Below, piece by piece: positions 37,406-48,135 of a stretch of DNA of 64,000 nt. Under the pieces are notes generated by a model. The model saw only the letters and a program-made list of their open reading frames with translations. It was not told the DNA's origin and did not search any database. Each line of letters begins with the position of its first letter. Position 1 is the stretch's first letter. The DNA comes from Inmirania thermothiophila. GTDB taxonomy: Bacteria > Pseudomonadota > Gammaproteobacteria > DSM-100275. The position numbers and the translations under genes are program-made. The stretch covers positions 496,001-560,000 of the forward strand of contig NZ_RJVI01000002.1 in assembly GCF_003751635.1 (NCBI RefSeq), in the 5' to 3' direction.

Positions 37406-38852
37406 CGATCCCCCCCATGCAGAGGTACTTGATCTCGACGAACTCCTCGATGCCGTACTTGGAGCCCTCGCGGCCGATGCCCGACTCCTTGACGCCGCCG
37501 AAGGGGGCCACCTCGTTGGAGAGGATGCCGGCGTTGATGCCCACCATGCCGTACTCGAGCCCGCGCGCCACGCGCCAGACCCGCCCCACGTCACGGGCGT
37601 AGAAGTAGGCGGCCAGCCCGTAGGGGGTGTCGTTGGCCAGGCGCACCGCCTCCTCCTCGGTGCGGAAGCGGAACAGCGGCGCCACCGGCCCGAAGGTCTC
37701 CTCGCGCGCCACCCGCATCTCCGGGGTGACGTCCACCAGCACCGTCGGCTCGTAGAAGTTGCCGCCGAGGGCATGGCGACGCCCGCCGGTGAGCACCCGC
37801 GCGCCCTTGGCGAGGGCGTCGGCGACGTGGGCCTCCACCTTGGCGAGGGCGTCGGCGTTGATGAGCGGCCCCTGCTGCACCCCCTCCTCGGTCCCGGGGC
37901 CCACGCGCATCGCCCGCACGCGCTCGGCGAGCCGCTCGGCGAAGGCCTCGTAGACCCCGTCCTGGACCAGAATGCGGTTGGCGCAGACGCAGGTCTGGCC
38001 GGTGTTGCGGTACTTGGAGGCGAGCGCTCCCTCCACCGCCGCCTCCAGGTCGGCATCGTCGAAGACGATGAAGGGGGCGTTGCCGCCGAGCTCGAGGCTG
38101 ATCTTCTTCACGGTGGCGGCGCACTGCGCCATGAGCCGCTTGCCCACCTCGGTCGAGCCGGTGAAGGAGAGCTTGCGCACCGTCGGGTTGGCGGTGAGCT
38201 CCCCGCCGATCTCCCCCGCCGGCCCCGTCACCACGTTGAGCACCCCCGCCGGGATCCCCGCGCGGTGGGCGAGCTCGGCCAGGGCGAGGGCCGAGAGCGG
38301 GGTCGCGCTCGCCGGCTTGACCACCACCGTGCAGCCGGCGGCGAGCGCGGGCGCCACCTTGCGCGTGATCATGGCGTTGGGGAAGTTCCACGGCGTGATC
38401 GCCGCCACCACGCCCACGGGCTCCTTGGTGACCACGATGCGGTGGCCCGGCAGGTGCTCGGGGATGACGTCGCCGTAGACGCGCTTGGCCTCCTCGGCGA
38501 ACCACTCCACGAACGAGGCCCCGTAGGCGACCTCGCCCCGCGCCTCCGCCAGCGGCTTGCCCTGCTCGGCGGTCATGATCCGCGCGAGATCCTCCTGGTG
38601 CGCCAGGATCAGGGCGTGCCAGCGCTTGAGCAGCGCCGCCCGTTCCTTGGCCGTCCGCTTCCGCCAGTCCTCGAAGGCCCGCGCCGCGGCCTCCACCGCC
38701 TGCCGCGTCTGCGCCGCGCCGAGGCGCGGCACCTGCGCGATCACCCCGCCGGTCGCGGGATCGCTCACGGGCATCGTCGCCTCCGCGCCGACCCACGCCC
38801 CGTCGATGTAGCACCGATCCCGAAGCAGCCCGGGGTCGCTGAGCTCGATCAT
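37398..38852 (-). CDS. gabD: Succinate/glutarate-semialdehyde dehydrogenase
   Basis: 484-residue NAD(P)+ aldehyde dehydrogenase of the GabD group: VGVVAAITPWNFPNAMITRKVAPALAAGCT, the catalytic Glu in SLELGGNAPFIVF, and the Cys in NTGQTCVCANRILVQ, where the second Cys two residues on is typical of GabD. The ATG at 38852 has GGAGGTGCG upstream. The box pathway needs a 3,4-dehydroadipyl-CoA semialdehyde dehydrogenase (BoxD), but that enzyme is longer and of another branch, so I do not assign it to that step. Confidence 0.9.
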   Translation of the reverse strand: MIELSDPGLLRDRCYIDGAWVGAEATMPVSDPATGGVIAQVPRLGAAQTRQAVEAAARAFEDWRKRTAKERAALLKRWHALILAHQEDLARIMTAEQGKPLAEARGEVAYGASFVEWFAEEAKRVYGDVIPEHLPGHRIVVTKEPVGVVAAITPWNFPNAMITRKVAPALAAGCTVVVKPASATPLSALALAELAHRAGIPAGVLNVVTGPAGEIGGELTANPTVRKLSFTGSTEVGKRLMAQCAATVKKISLELGGNAPFIVFDDADLEAAVEGALASKYRNTGQTCVCANRILVQDGVYEAFAERLAERVRAMRVGPGTEEGVQQGPLINADALAKVEAHVADALAKGARVLTGGRRHALGGNFYEPTVLVDVTPEMRVAREETFGPVAPLFRFRTEEEAVRLANDTPYGLAAYFYARDVGRVWRVARGLEYGMVGINAGILSNEVAPFGGVKESGIGREGSKYGIEEFVEIKYLCMGGIDG

Positions 38853-38931
38853 CTCGCACCTCCTCCGCGTGATCGTTCCACCGCCAGCCATTATCCGCCC
38901 GGCCCTCGCCCCAGGCCCCCCGGCGCCGCGG

Positions 38932-39518
38932 TCAGGCCCCGCCCCGCGCCGCGAGCCACGCCCGCGTCATCGCCTCCACCCGGGGCAGGAAGGCGCGAAA
39001 GTCGGCCTCGAAGCCGGCGTAGTCGGCGCGCAGGGCGCCGATGCCCGCGGCCAGGCGCTGCGGGCGCCGCACCCGCCGCGCGAGCCGGACGAGCACCGCC
39101 TCGATGCCCTCGACGCGGGCGTAGCCGCCGATCCAGTCCTCGCCGCACAGGCGCCGCGCCCAGGCCGCCATGGGCGCGGGCAGCTCCGCCGCCGCCAGCG
39201 CCCGGCACACCCGCGCCGTGAAGGAGGCGAGCCCGCAGCCGGTCAGCTCCTCCCAGTCGCGGGCGAGGAAGTGGTCGTAGAAGACGTCCACGAGCACGCC
39301 GCGGTAGGGCCCCGCCGGCGCGGGCACGCGCCGGCGGCTGCGCCGCGCGGCCTCGTCGCCGTCGGTGAAGGCGTCGACCCGGCGGTGCAGGGCGATGGCG
39401 CGCTCCAGCGCCGGCGGCCGCTCGCCCCGCAGCCGCCCCTTGACGAAGTCGCCCATGAGCGTGCCCACGAGGACCTCGTCGGCGGCGTCGCGGACCAGGT
39501 AGAGGTGGCCGAGATAGT

Positions 39519-39522
<4 letters not shown>
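38932..39522 (-). CDS. acpH: Acyl-carrier-protein phosphodiesterase (AcpH)
   Basis: 196 residues starting with [28 protein letters not shown], the classical AcpH (DUF479) start, and containing [13 protein letters not shown] and [12 protein letters not shown] with the His/Asp metal residues. Removes 4'-phosphopantetheine from ACP. The only fitting start is TTG at 39522, which overlaps the thiolase stop (TTGA), so it is translated by coupling. It stands alone among catabolic genes, apparently as a passenger. Confidence 0.88.
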
Positions 39523-40724
<1,202 letters not shown>

Positions 40725-40743
40725 CACCTCTCCCCTCCCGTCG

Positions 40744-42258
40744 TCAGGAATCCGGGTGCGCCGTCAGGGCGGCGCGCCGCAGCCAGGGCGAGCAGCGGTA
40801 GCGCGGATCGCGATACCACGCCGCGAGCCCGTCGAGGACCGAGACCACGGCGGCGAGGCCGATGCGACGCGCCCAGGCCAGGGGCCCCAGCGGGTAGTTG
40901 ACGCCGAGCCGCATCGCCTCGTCCACCCCCGCCTCCGAGCACACCCCCAGGCGGACCGCGTCGGCGGCCTCGTTGGCGAGCATCGCCACCGTGCGCAGGA
41001 GGACCAGACCCGGGCTGTCCTCCACCGCCGTCGCCTCGCAGCCCAGCGCCGCGGCAAGCCCCGCCGCCGCCGCCAGCGCCCCGGGACCGGCCTGCCCCGC
41101 GGCCGCGAACACCAGCCGCTTCGTTTCCGCATAGTCCAGGGCGAGGTCCACGAGCAGCAGCGGCTCGCCCGAGGCCGCCGCCCGCTCGGTGGCGGTCCGC
41201 CCGTCGCTCGGCCGGATCACCGCGCCGTCGAGGACGATCCGCCCCTCCGGCCCCTCCGCCTCCTCCAGCGCGAGCCCGGCGGCGCGGATGCGCCCGCGCA
41301 GCCCCTCCGCATAGCCCAGGCACCCCTCGATGCGCACCCTGCGCGGCGGCGGCCCGGGCGGCAGCGCGGCCGGCGCCGGCCGCTGCGCCCCCTCGGCGTA
41401 GTCGTAGAACCCGCGCCCGCTCTTTCGGCCGAGCCGTCCCGCCGCCACCAGCTCCCGCTGCAGCCACGAGGGGCGGTAGCGGGGGTCGTGGTGGAAGGCC
41501 TCGAACACCGACCGCGTCACCGCGGCGTTGACGTCCTGGCCGATGAGGTCGGTCAGCTCCAGCGGCCCCATGCGGAAGCCGCCGCAGTCGCGATAGACCG
41601 CATCCAGCGTCGCCGCATCCGCCGCACCCTCCTCCAGCAGCAGCAGGGCCTCGCCGTAGAAGGGCCGCGCCACGCGGTTGACGATGAACCCCGGCGTCGA
41701 GCGCGCCCGCACCGGGTGCTTGCCCCAGGCCCGCGCCGTGGCCTCCACCGCCGCCACCACCGCCGGATCCGTCTCCAGCCCCGCCACCACCTCCACCAGG
41801 CGCATGAGCGGCGCCGGATTGAAGAAGTGCATCCCCACCACGCGCCCGGGACGGCGCAGCCCCGCGGCGATGGCGGTGACGGAGATGGAGGAGGTGTTGG
41901 TGGCGAAGATGGCCTCGTCGTCGAGGAGCAGCTCCAGCTCGGCGAAGAGGCTGCGCTTGGCCTCCAGGTCCTCGACGATGGCCTCCACCACGAGGGCCGC
42001 ATGCCCGAGGTCCTCCAGCGACTCGGCGGGGGCGAGCCGCGCCAGCACCGCATCGCGCGCCTGCGCCTCCATCCGCCTCGTCCCCACGAGGCGGGCGAGC
42101 GCCTGCGCGATCTCGGCGCAGGCCGCCTCCGCCGCCCCCGGCCGGTTGTCGTGCAGCCGCACCGGGTGCCCGGCCATCGCCGCCACCTGGGCGATGCCCC
42201 GCCCCATGGTCCCGGCCCCCACCACCGCCACCGTCGCCTCGCGCGCGATCGCCGTCAT
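40744..42258 (-). CDS. paaH: 3-Hydroxyacyl-CoA dehydrogenase, PaaH type
   Basis: 504 residues: NAD-binding [59 protein letters not shown], the substrate domain [25 protein letters not shown], and a second C-terminal 3HCDH domain that is usual in PaaH. Oxidises 3-hydroxyadipyl-CoA to 3-oxoadipyl-CoA. ATG overlaps the stop of the upstream crotonase gene (ATGA). Together with the neighbouring isomerase and thiolase it can process the dehydroadipyl-CoA made by the box pathway. Confidence 0.92.
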   Translation of the reverse strand: MTAIAREATVAVVGAGTMGRGIAQVAAMAGHPVRLHDNRPGAAEAACAEIAQALARLVGTRRMEAQARDAVLARLAPAESLEDLGHAALVVEAIVEDLEAKRSLFAELELLLDDEAIFATNTSSISVTAIAAGLRRPGRVVGMHFFNPAPLMRLVEVVAGLETDPAVVAAVEATARAWGKHPVRARSTPGFIVNRVARPFYGEALLLLEEGAADAATLDAVYRDCGGFRMGPLELTDLIGQDVNAAVTRSVFEAFHHDPRYRPSWLQRELVAAGRLGRKSGRGFYDYAEGAQRPAPAALPPGPPPRRVRIEGCLGYAEGLRGRIRAAGLALEEAEGPEGRIVLDGAVIRPSDGRTATERAAASGEPLLLVDLALDYAETKRLVFAAAGQAGPGALAAAAGLAAALGCEATAVEDSPGLVLLRTVAMLANEAADAVRLGVCSEAGVDEAMRLGVNYPLGPLAWARRIGLAAVVSVLDGLAAWYRDPRYRCSPWLRRAALTAHPDS

Positions 42259-43037
42259 CGCCTCTCCTCCCGCCGGCGCTCGATGAAGGCCGCCACCGCC
42301 TCGCGGTAGAAGGCGCTGCGCCCGGCCTCCGCCTGCAGCGCCGCCTCGAGGCGAAGCTGCGCCCCGAGGCCCTGCGTCTCGGCCGCGCGCAGGGCCCGCT
42401 TGACCGCCTGCACCGTCCCCGCCGGCACCGCACGCAGCCGCCCGAGCAGCGCCTCCAGCGCCTCGTCGAGGCCCGCCTGCGGCACCGCCTGCCAGACGAG
42501 GCCCCACGCCGCCGCCTCGGCGCCGCCGATCTCGCCCCCGAGCAGGGCGAGCCCCATCGCCCGCGCCCGCCCGGCCCGCCGCGGCAGATACCAGGTCAGG
42601 CCCGTGTCCGGGACCAGCCCGAGCCGCGCGAAGGGCAGGCTCAGCCGCGCCTCCTCCGCCATCAGCGCGAGGTCGCAGGCGAGCGCCAGACCGGCCCCCG
42701 CCCCCGCGGCGACGCCCTCCACCACCGCCACCGCCACCGCCGGCAGCGCCGCGAGCCCCGCCACCACCCGGTTGAGGCCCCCGCGCAGCGCCGCGCCGAG
42801 GTCCGGCGCCGGCTCACCGGGACGCCGGTAGCGCTCGTTGAGGTCCTGTCCGGCGCAGAACCTGCCGCCGTCGCCCCGCAGCACCAGCGCCCGCAGCCCG
42901 GGCCGGCGCGCCGCCGCCTCCACCGCCTCGGCCAGCGCCTCGATGGTGGCGCGGTCGAGCGCGTTGCGCCGCGCCGGCCGCGCCAGGCGCAGCTCGAGCC
43001 AGTCGCCGTGATCGACCCTGCGCAGCCCCTCGGCCAT
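42255..43037 (-). CDS. Crotonase, PaaG-like enoyl-CoA isomerase
   Basis: 260 residues with FCAGQDLNERYRRPGE and FARLGLVPDTGLTWYLPRRAGRARAMGLALLG. The latter, with the catalytic Asp in VPDTG, is diagnostic of PaaG, which moves the double bond in dehydroadipyl-type CoA esters and in phenylacetate intermediates. The first Glu site reads AGAGLAL, without Glu, as in PaaG. The ATG at 43037 has GGGAGGAGG upstream; the divergent region to boxC carries two LiuR-like operators. It probably isomerises 3,4-dehydroadipyl-CoA. Confidence 0.85.
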   Translation of the reverse strand: MAEGLRRVDHGDWLELRLARPARRNALDRATIEALAEAVEAAARRPGLRALVLRGDGGRFCAGQDLNERYRRPGEPAPDLGAALRGGLNRVVAGLAALPAVAVAVVEGVAAGAGAGLALACDLALMAEEARLSLPFARLGLVPDTGLTWYLPRRAGRARAMGLALLGGEIGGAEAAAWGLVWQAVPQAGLDEALEALLGRLRAVPAGTVQAVKRALRAAETQGLGAQLRLEAALQAEAGRSAFYREAVAAFIERRREERR

Positions 43038-43072
43038 GCCTCCTCCCGCATCCCGCGCCGGCGGCGATTGTA

Positions 43073-43094
43073 GCGACGTTGACGTCAACGTGAC
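43073..43094. promoter_or_regulatory. LiuR-like operator, site C
   Basis: GCGACGTTGACGTCAACGTGAC contains the perfect palindrome ACGTTGACGTCAACGT and fits the operator in two registers. It lies 35 bases upstream of the PaaG-like start, within the 190-base gap that also serves boxC. Confidence 0.7.
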
Positions 43095-43140
43095 CAATCC
43101 GCCCGAGCGAATCGCGAGGTTTTTTGCCCTGGATCAAAAA

Positions 43141-43162
43141 CTGACGTTTACGTAAACGTTAC
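43141..43162. promoter_or_regulatory. LiuR-like operator, site D (boxC)
   Basis: CTGACGTTTACGTAAACGTTAC holds overlapping arms (TGACGT-TT-ACGTAAA and TTTACGT-AA-ACGTTA). It is 65 bases before the boxC ATG. An AT-rich stretch (43116-43140) between sites C and D probably contains the promoters. Confidence 0.75.
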
Positions 43163-43227
43163 ATTCACGGCACGGCATCGTGACCAACCCCGGCCGCGCG
43201 CGGCCGGGCCGCAGGGGAGACCCAGCC

Positions 43228-44922
43228 ATGGCGCAGAGCGAACAGGCCTTCGACACCGGCGCACAGGCGCCCCGGGTCGACTTCCAGACCCACCCCGACC
43301 GCTACCGCCACTGGCGGCTCGAGATCGACGGGCGCATCGCCCTGCTCTCCATGGACGTCCAGGAGGACGGCGGCCTGCGCCCCGGCTACGAGCTCAAGCT
43401 CAATTCCTACGACCTCGGGGTGGACATCGAGCTCTACGACGCGGTGCAGCGGCTGCGCTTCGAGCACCCGGAGGTGGGCGCCGTGATCATCGCCTCGGGC
43501 AAGGGCGAGTGCTTCTGCGCCGGCGCCAACATCCGCATGCTCGGCCAGTCCAGCCACGAGCACAAGGTCAACTTCTGCAAGTTCACCAACGAGACCCGCC
43601 TCGGGATCGAGGACGCCACCGCCCACTCGGGCCAGACCTACCTGACCGTGGTCAACGGCGTCGCCGCCGGCGGCGGCTACGAGCTGGCGCTGGCCACCGA
43701 CTACATCCTCATGGCCGACGACGGCAGCACCGCGGTCTCCCTGCCGGAGGTGCCGCTGCTGGCGGTGCTGCCAGGCACCGGCGGCCTCACCCGGCTGGTG
43801 GACAAGCGCAAGGTGCGCCGCGACCTCGCCGACGTCTTCTGCACCATCGCCGAGGGCATCAAGGGCCGGCGCGCGGTGGAGTGGGGCCTGGTGGACGAGC
43901 TGGCGCCGAAGTCGCGCCTGATGGAGGTGGCGCGCGAGCGCGCCGCGGCCTTCGCCGCCCGCTCCGACCGCCCCGCCGACGGCCGCGGGGTGGAGCTTGC
44001 GCCCCTCGAGCGGCGGTTCGAGACCGACGCCGTGCACTATCCCCACGTCTCGGTGCGCATCGACCGCGCCCACCGCGTCGCCTACTGGACCGTGCGCGGC
44101 CCGCAGGGGCCGCAGCCGCAGGACCCCGAGGGCATCCTCGCCGCGGGGGCCGGCTACTGGCCCCTGGCGCTTGCGCGCGAGCTCGACGACGCCATCCTGC
44201 ACATGCGCCTCAACGAGGACCGGATCGGCACCTGGGTGCTGCGCACCGAGGGGGACGCGGCGCGGGTGCTGGAGACCGACGCCGTCCTCCTCGCCCACCA
44301 CGGGCACTGGCTGGTGCGCGAGATCGTCCTCTACCTCAAGCGCACGCTGAAGCGGCTCGACGTCACCTCGCGCAGCCTCTTCGCCTTCATCGAGCCCGGC
44401 AGCTGCTTCGCCGGGACCCTCCTCGAGCTGGCCCTGGCCGCCGACCGCAGCTACATGCTCGACGGCACCTTCGAGGACGTGGAGGCCCCGGCCCCCACCG
44501 TCGTCCTCGGCGAGATGAACTTCGGTCCCCTGCCCATGGGCAACGGCCTGAGCCGCCTCGAGACCCGCTTCCTCGGCGATCCCGCGCGGGTCGAGGCCCT
44601 GCGCTCGCGCATCGGCGAGCCGCTGGACGCCGCTGCGGCGCTGGAGGCCGGCCTCGTCACCTTCGCCCCCGACGACATCGACTGGGAGGACGAGGTCCGC
44701 CTCGCGGTGGAGGAACGGGCGAGCTTCTCCCCCGACGCCCTCACCGGCATGGAGGCCAACCTGCGCTTCGCCGGCCCGGAGACCCTGGAGACCAAGATCT
44801 TCGGCCGTCTCTCCGCCTGGCAGAACTGGATCTTCCAGCGTCCCAACGCCGCCGGTCCCGAGGGCGCCCTGCGCCTCTACGGCACCGGCCGCAAGCCCAA
44901 CTACGACCGCACGAGGGTCTGA
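43228..44922 (+). CDS. boxC: Benzoyl-CoA-dihydrodiol/2,3-epoxybenzoyl-CoA lyase (hydrolase)
   Basis: 564 residues, the usual length of BoxC, with two crotonase-like regions. First: HWRLEIDGRIALLSMDVQEDGGLRPGYELKLNSYDLGVDIELYDAVQRL, CFCAGANIRMLGQSSHEHKVNFCKFTNETR and VVNGVAAGGGYELALATDYI. Second, C-terminal: GSCFAGTLLELALAADRSYM. It opens the ring of 2,3-epoxybenzoyl-CoA to 3,4-dehydroadipyl-CoA semialdehyde and formate. The ATG at 43228 has GGGGAGA upstream; the frame is open 16 codons earlier but without homology. First gene of boxC-boxB; operators C and D precede it. Confidence 0.95.
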   Translation: MAQSEQAFDTGAQAPRVDFQTHPDRYRHWRLEIDGRIALLSMDVQEDGGLRPGYELKLNSYDLGVDIELYDAVQRLRFEHPEVGAVIIASGKGECFCAGANIRMLGQSSHEHKVNFCKFTNETRLGIEDATAHSGQTYLTVVNGVAAGGGYELALATDYILMADDGSTAVSLPEVPLLAVLPGTGGLTRLVDKRKVRRDLADVFCTIAEGIKGRRAVEWGLVDELAPKSRLMEVARERAAAFAARSDRPADGRGVELAPLERRFETDAVHYPHVSVRIDRAHRVAYWTVRGPQGPQPQDPEGILAAGAGYWPLALARELDDAILHMRLNEDRIGTWVLRTEGDAARVLETDAVLLAHHGHWLVREIVLYLKRTLKRLDVTSRSLFAFIEPGSCFAGTLLELALAADRSYMLDGTFEDVEAPAPTVVLGEMNFGPLPMGNGLSRLETRFLGDPARVEALRSRIGEPLDAAAALEAGLVTFAPDDIDWEDEVRLAVEERASFSPDALTGMEANLRFAGPETLETKIFGRLSAWQNWIFQRPNAAGPEGALRLYGTGRKPNYDRTRV

Positions 44923-44925
44923 ACC

Positions 44926-46362
44926 ATGAGCGCCATCTCCGTCGATCTCAACGCCCGCATCCCCAACAACGTCAACCTCAGCGAGAACAAGCGCCTGCTC
45001 AAGGCGCTGGAGTCGTGGCAGCCCAAGTTCCTGGACTGGTGGCGCGAGATGGGCCCGGTGGACAGCGAGCGGCTGCAGGTCTACCTGCGCACCGCGGTCA
45101 GCGTCGACCCCGGCGGCTGGGCCCATTTCGACTACGTGCGCATGCCGGAGTACCGCTGGGGCATCTTCCTGGCGCCGCCGGAGCCCGACCGGCGGATCCC
45201 CTTCGGCGAGCACAAGGGCGAGCCGGCCTGGCAGGAGGTGCCGGGCGAGTACCGCTCGGTGCTGCGCCGGCTCATCGTGACCCAGGGCGACACCGAGCCG
45301 GCCTCGGTGGAGCAGCAGCGCCACCTGGGCAAGACCTGCCCCTCCCTCTACGACCTGCGCAACCTCTTCCAGGTCAACGTCGAGGAGGGGCGCCACCTCT
45401 GGGCCATGGTCTACCTGCTGGACGCCTACTTCGGGCGCGACGGGCGCGAGGAGGCCGAGGCCATGCTCGAGCGGCACTCGGGCGACCCCGACAAGCCGCG
45501 CATCCTGCAGGCCTTCAACGAGCCCACGCCCGACTGGCTCTCCTTCTTCATGTTCACCTTCTTCACCGACCGCGACGGCAAGTTCCAGCTCGCCTCGCTG
45601 GCCGAGTCCGGCTTCGACCCCCTGTCGCGGACCTGCCGCTTCATGCTCACCGAGGAGGCCCACCACATGTTCGTGGGCATCACCGGCGTCGGCCGCATCA
45701 TCCAGCGCACCTGCGAGGTGATGCGCGAGCATCGCATCGACGATCCGGCCGAGGTGCGCGGCCACGGGGTCATCGACCTGCCCACGATCCAGAAGTACCT
45801 CAACTTCCACTTCAGCGTCTCCCTCGACCTCTTCGGCCAGGAGCTCTCCACCAATGCGGCCAATTACTTCACCGCCGGCCTCAAGGGGCGCTTCCAGGAG
45901 GCCAAGCTCGAGGACGACCATCAGCTCAAGGACGCCGAGTACGAGATCTGGGAGGTGGCCGGCGACAGCCTGCGCAAGGTCCGCCGCCCGGCGCTGACCG
46001 CCCTCAACGAGATGCTGCGCGACCAGTACATCGCCGACTGCGCCAAGGGCGTGGAGCGCTGGAACCGCATCATCCGCGAGCACGGGATCGACTTCGAGCT
46101 GCGGCTTCCGCACCGCGCCTTCCACCGGCGCATCGGCACCTTCTCCGAGATCCAGGCCTCCCCGGACGGGCGGCTGCTGACCCAGGCGGAGTGGGACCAG
46201 CACCACCACGAGTGGCTGCCCACCGAGGCGGACCGCGCCTACGTCGCCTCCCTCATGCCCGAGGCGGTGCGCGAGCCCGGCAAGATGGCGCACTGGATCG
46301 CCCCGCCGGCCCGCGGCATCAACGACAGGCCCGTCGACTTCGAGTACGTGCGCTTCGACTGA
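44926..46362 (+). CDS. boxB: Benzoyl-CoA 2,3-epoxidase, oxygenase subunit
   Basis: 478 residues, typical BoxB length. Diiron ligands are visible in helices: FQVNVEEGRHLWAMVYLLDAYFG (Glu-x-x-His) and LTEEAHHMFVGITG (second Glu-x-x-His). It uses O2 and electrons from BoxA to convert benzoyl-CoA to the 2,3-epoxide. It starts three bases after boxC. The reductase gene boxA is not in this window. Confidence 0.96.
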   Translation: MSAISVDLNARIPNNVNLSENKRLLKALESWQPKFLDWWREMGPVDSERLQVYLRTAVSVDPGGWAHFDYVRMPEYRWGIFLAPPEPDRRIPFGEHKGEPAWQEVPGEYRSVLRRLIVTQGDTEPASVEQQRHLGKTCPSLYDLRNLFQVNVEEGRHLWAMVYLLDAYFGRDGREEAEAMLERHSGDPDKPRILQAFNEPTPDWLSFFMFTFFTDRDGKFQLASLAESGFDPLSRTCRFMLTEEAHHMFVGITGVGRIIQRTCEVMREHRIDDPAEVRGHGVIDLPTIQKYLNFHFSVSLDLFGQELSTNAANYFTAGLKGRFQEAKLEDDHQLKDAEYEIWEVAGDSLRKVRRPALTALNEMLRDQYIADCAKGVERWNRIIREHGIDFELRLPHRAFHRRIGTFSEIQASPDGRLLTQAEWDQHHHEWLPTEADRAYVASLMPEAVREPGKMAHWIAPPARGINDRPVDFEYVRFD

Positions 46363-46384
46363 GCGGCGAAGCCCCCGGCGGGGC

Positions 46385-46417
46385 GCGGGGCGGGTGCAGG
46401 GGTTGCGCCCGCCCCGC
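46385..46417 (+). terminator. Hairpin after boxB
   Basis: GCGGGGCGGG pairs perfectly with CCCGCCCCGC, 23 bases after the boxB stop. No T-tract follows. It may end or attenuate the boxCB transcript before the ligase promoter region. Confidence 0.4.
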
Positions 46418-46442
46418 CGGCCCCCTAACATCGGAGGTGCCG

Positions 46443-46458
46443 CTTACGTAAACGTCAA
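46443..46458. promoter_or_regulatory. LiuR-like operator, site E (benzoate-CoA ligase)
   Basis: CTTACGTAAACGTCAA matches TTnACGTnnACGTnAA with one change. It lies 60 bases before the ligase ATG, in the 155-base boxB-ligase gap. It implies that the ligase has its own promoter. Confidence 0.7.
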
Positions 46459-46517
46459 CGAGGGGCGGCAGACGCCGCCAGGACGGCGGCGAGCCCCCGG
46501 GGGGAGGAGGAGCCGCC

Positions 46518-48119
46518 ATGCGGGACCACACCGTCGCCGTCGAGCGCGAGCACGGCCGCACCGTGCTGCGCTTCGCGCCCGTCTTTAACGTCGCCGTGCC
46601 CTTCATCGACCGCCACCTCGCCGAGGGCCGGGCCGACAAGGTGGCGATCCGGACCAACCACGGCGAGGCCGTCACCTACCGCGAGCTCGCCGAGCAGGCC
46701 AACCGCGCCGGCAACGCCCTGCGCGCCCTCGGCATCGGCCGCGGCGAGCGGGTCCTGATGATGGTCAAGGACTGCCCCGAGTTCTTCTACCTCTTCTGGG
46801 GCGCCATCAAGGCCGGCATCGTCCCCGTGCCCGTCAACACGCTGCTGCGGGCCAAGGACTACCGCTTCATGATCGAGGACTCGGGCTGCGCCGCCGTGGT
46901 CTATTCCCCCGAGTTCGCCGCCGAGGTGGAGCCGGCGCTGGCGGCGGCCGATCCGGCGCCGGCGGTGCGGCTGCCGGTCACCGGCGAGGGCGACAGCCTG
47001 CGCGCACGCATGGCCGAGGCCGGCGCCGAGCTCGAGGCGGTGCCCGCGAGCGCCACCGACGACTGCTTCTGGCTCTACTCCTCGGGCTCGACGGGCAACC
47101 CCAAGGGGGCGATCCACCGCCACCGCGACATGGTGGTGACGAGCCAGTACTACGGCGTCGAGACCCTGGGGGTGCGTGAGGAGGACGTGTGCTTCTCCGC
47201 CGCCAAGCTCTTCTTCGCCTACGGGCTGGGCAACGCCATGACCTTCCCGCTCTGGGTCGGGGCCACCGCGGTCCTCTACGACGGCCGCCCCACGCCGCAG
47301 AGCACCTTCGAGATGATCCAGCGCTTCCGCCCCACCATCTACTACGGCGTGCCGACCCTCTACGCGGCGCAGCTCGCCGCCCTCGACGAGCTCGCGCCGG
47401 ATCTGTCCTCGGTGCGGGTCTGCGTCTCGGCGGGGGAGGCGCTGCCGCCGGAGATCTTCCAGCGCTGGAAGGAGCGCACGGGGCTCACCATCCTGGACGG
47501 GATCGGCTCCACCGAGGCGCTGCACATCTTCATCTCCAACCGCATCGACGACGTCCGCCTTGGCACCAGCGGGCGGCTCGTGCCGGGCTACGAGGCGCGC
47601 ATCGTCGACGAGGCCGGCAACGAGGTCCCGCCCGGCGAGTCCGGGCGGCTCCTGATCCGCGGCGACTCCACCGCCCGCGCCTACTGGAACAACCCCGAGA
47701 AGACCGCCCAGACCATGCTCGAGGGCGGCTGGCTCAACACCGGCGACACCTACGTCCGCGACGAGGAGGGCTATTTCCACTACTGCGGCCGCAGCGACGA
47801 CATGATGAAGGTGGGCGGGATCTGGTGCTCGCCGTTCGAGATCGAGGCCCGCCTCATCGAGCACCCGGCGGTGCTCGAGGCGGCCGTGGTGGGGCGGCCC
47901 GACGAGCAGAACCTGGTCAAGCCCGAGGCCTGGATCGTGCTGAAGGATCCGGCGCAGGCGGGCGATGCGCTGCGCGCCGAGCTCCTCGAGCACTGCAAGA
48001 AGGGGCTCGCCCCGTACAAGTACCCGCGCTGGATCCACTTCGTCGACGAGCTGCCGAAGACCGCCACCGGCAAGATCCAGCGCTTCAAGCTGCGCGCGCG
48101 CCCGCAGCCGCAGTCCTGA
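46518..48119 (+). CDS. bclA: Benzoate-CoA ligase (AMP-forming)
   Basis: 533 residues of the acyl-adenylate synthetase family, benzoate branch: FNVAVPFIDRHLAEGRADKVAIRTN, P-loop YSSGSTGNPKGAIHRHRDMV, KLFFAYGLGNAMTFPLWVGATAVLYDGRPTPQ (aryl-binding region), ILDGIGSTEALHIFISNR and the catalytic Lys in LPKTATGKIQRFKLR. That C-terminal Lys is the site that GNAT enzymes acetylate in Rhodopseudomonas BadA. Activates benzoate with ATP and CoA, feeding both the box and the bcr route. Confidence 0.95.
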   Translation: MRDHTVAVEREHGRTVLRFAPVFNVAVPFIDRHLAEGRADKVAIRTNHGEAVTYRELAEQANRAGNALRALGIGRGERVLMMVKDCPEFFYLFWGAIKAGIVPVPVNTLLRAKDYRFMIEDSGCAAVVYSPEFAAEVEPALAAADPAPAVRLPVTGEGDSLRARMAEAGAELEAVPASATDDCFWLYSSGSTGNPKGAIHRHRDMVVTSQYYGVETLGVREEDVCFSAAKLFFAYGLGNAMTFPLWVGATAVLYDGRPTPQSTFEMIQRFRPTIYYGVPTLYAAQLAALDELAPDLSSVRVCVSAGEALPPEIFQRWKERTGLTILDGIGSTEALHIFISNRIDDVRLGTSGRLVPGYEARIVDEAGNEVPPGESGRLLIRGDSTARAYWNNPEKTAQTMLEGGWLNTGDTYVRDEEGYFHYCGRSDDMMKVGGIWCSPFEIEARLIEHPAVLEAAVVGRPDEQNLVKPEAWIVLKDPAQAGDALRAELLEHCKKGLAPYKYPRWIHFVDELPKTATGKIQRFKLRARPQPQS

Positions 48120-48135
48120 GGCGGGAGGCCGCCCC

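Noticed and set aside
37398-38852. boxD (3,4-dehydroadipyl-CoA semialdehyde dehydrogenase)
   Set aside because: Sequence follows the GabD/SSADH pattern (TGQTCVCANR) and length; it is not next to boxB, and BoxD belongs to another aldehyde dehydrogenase branch.
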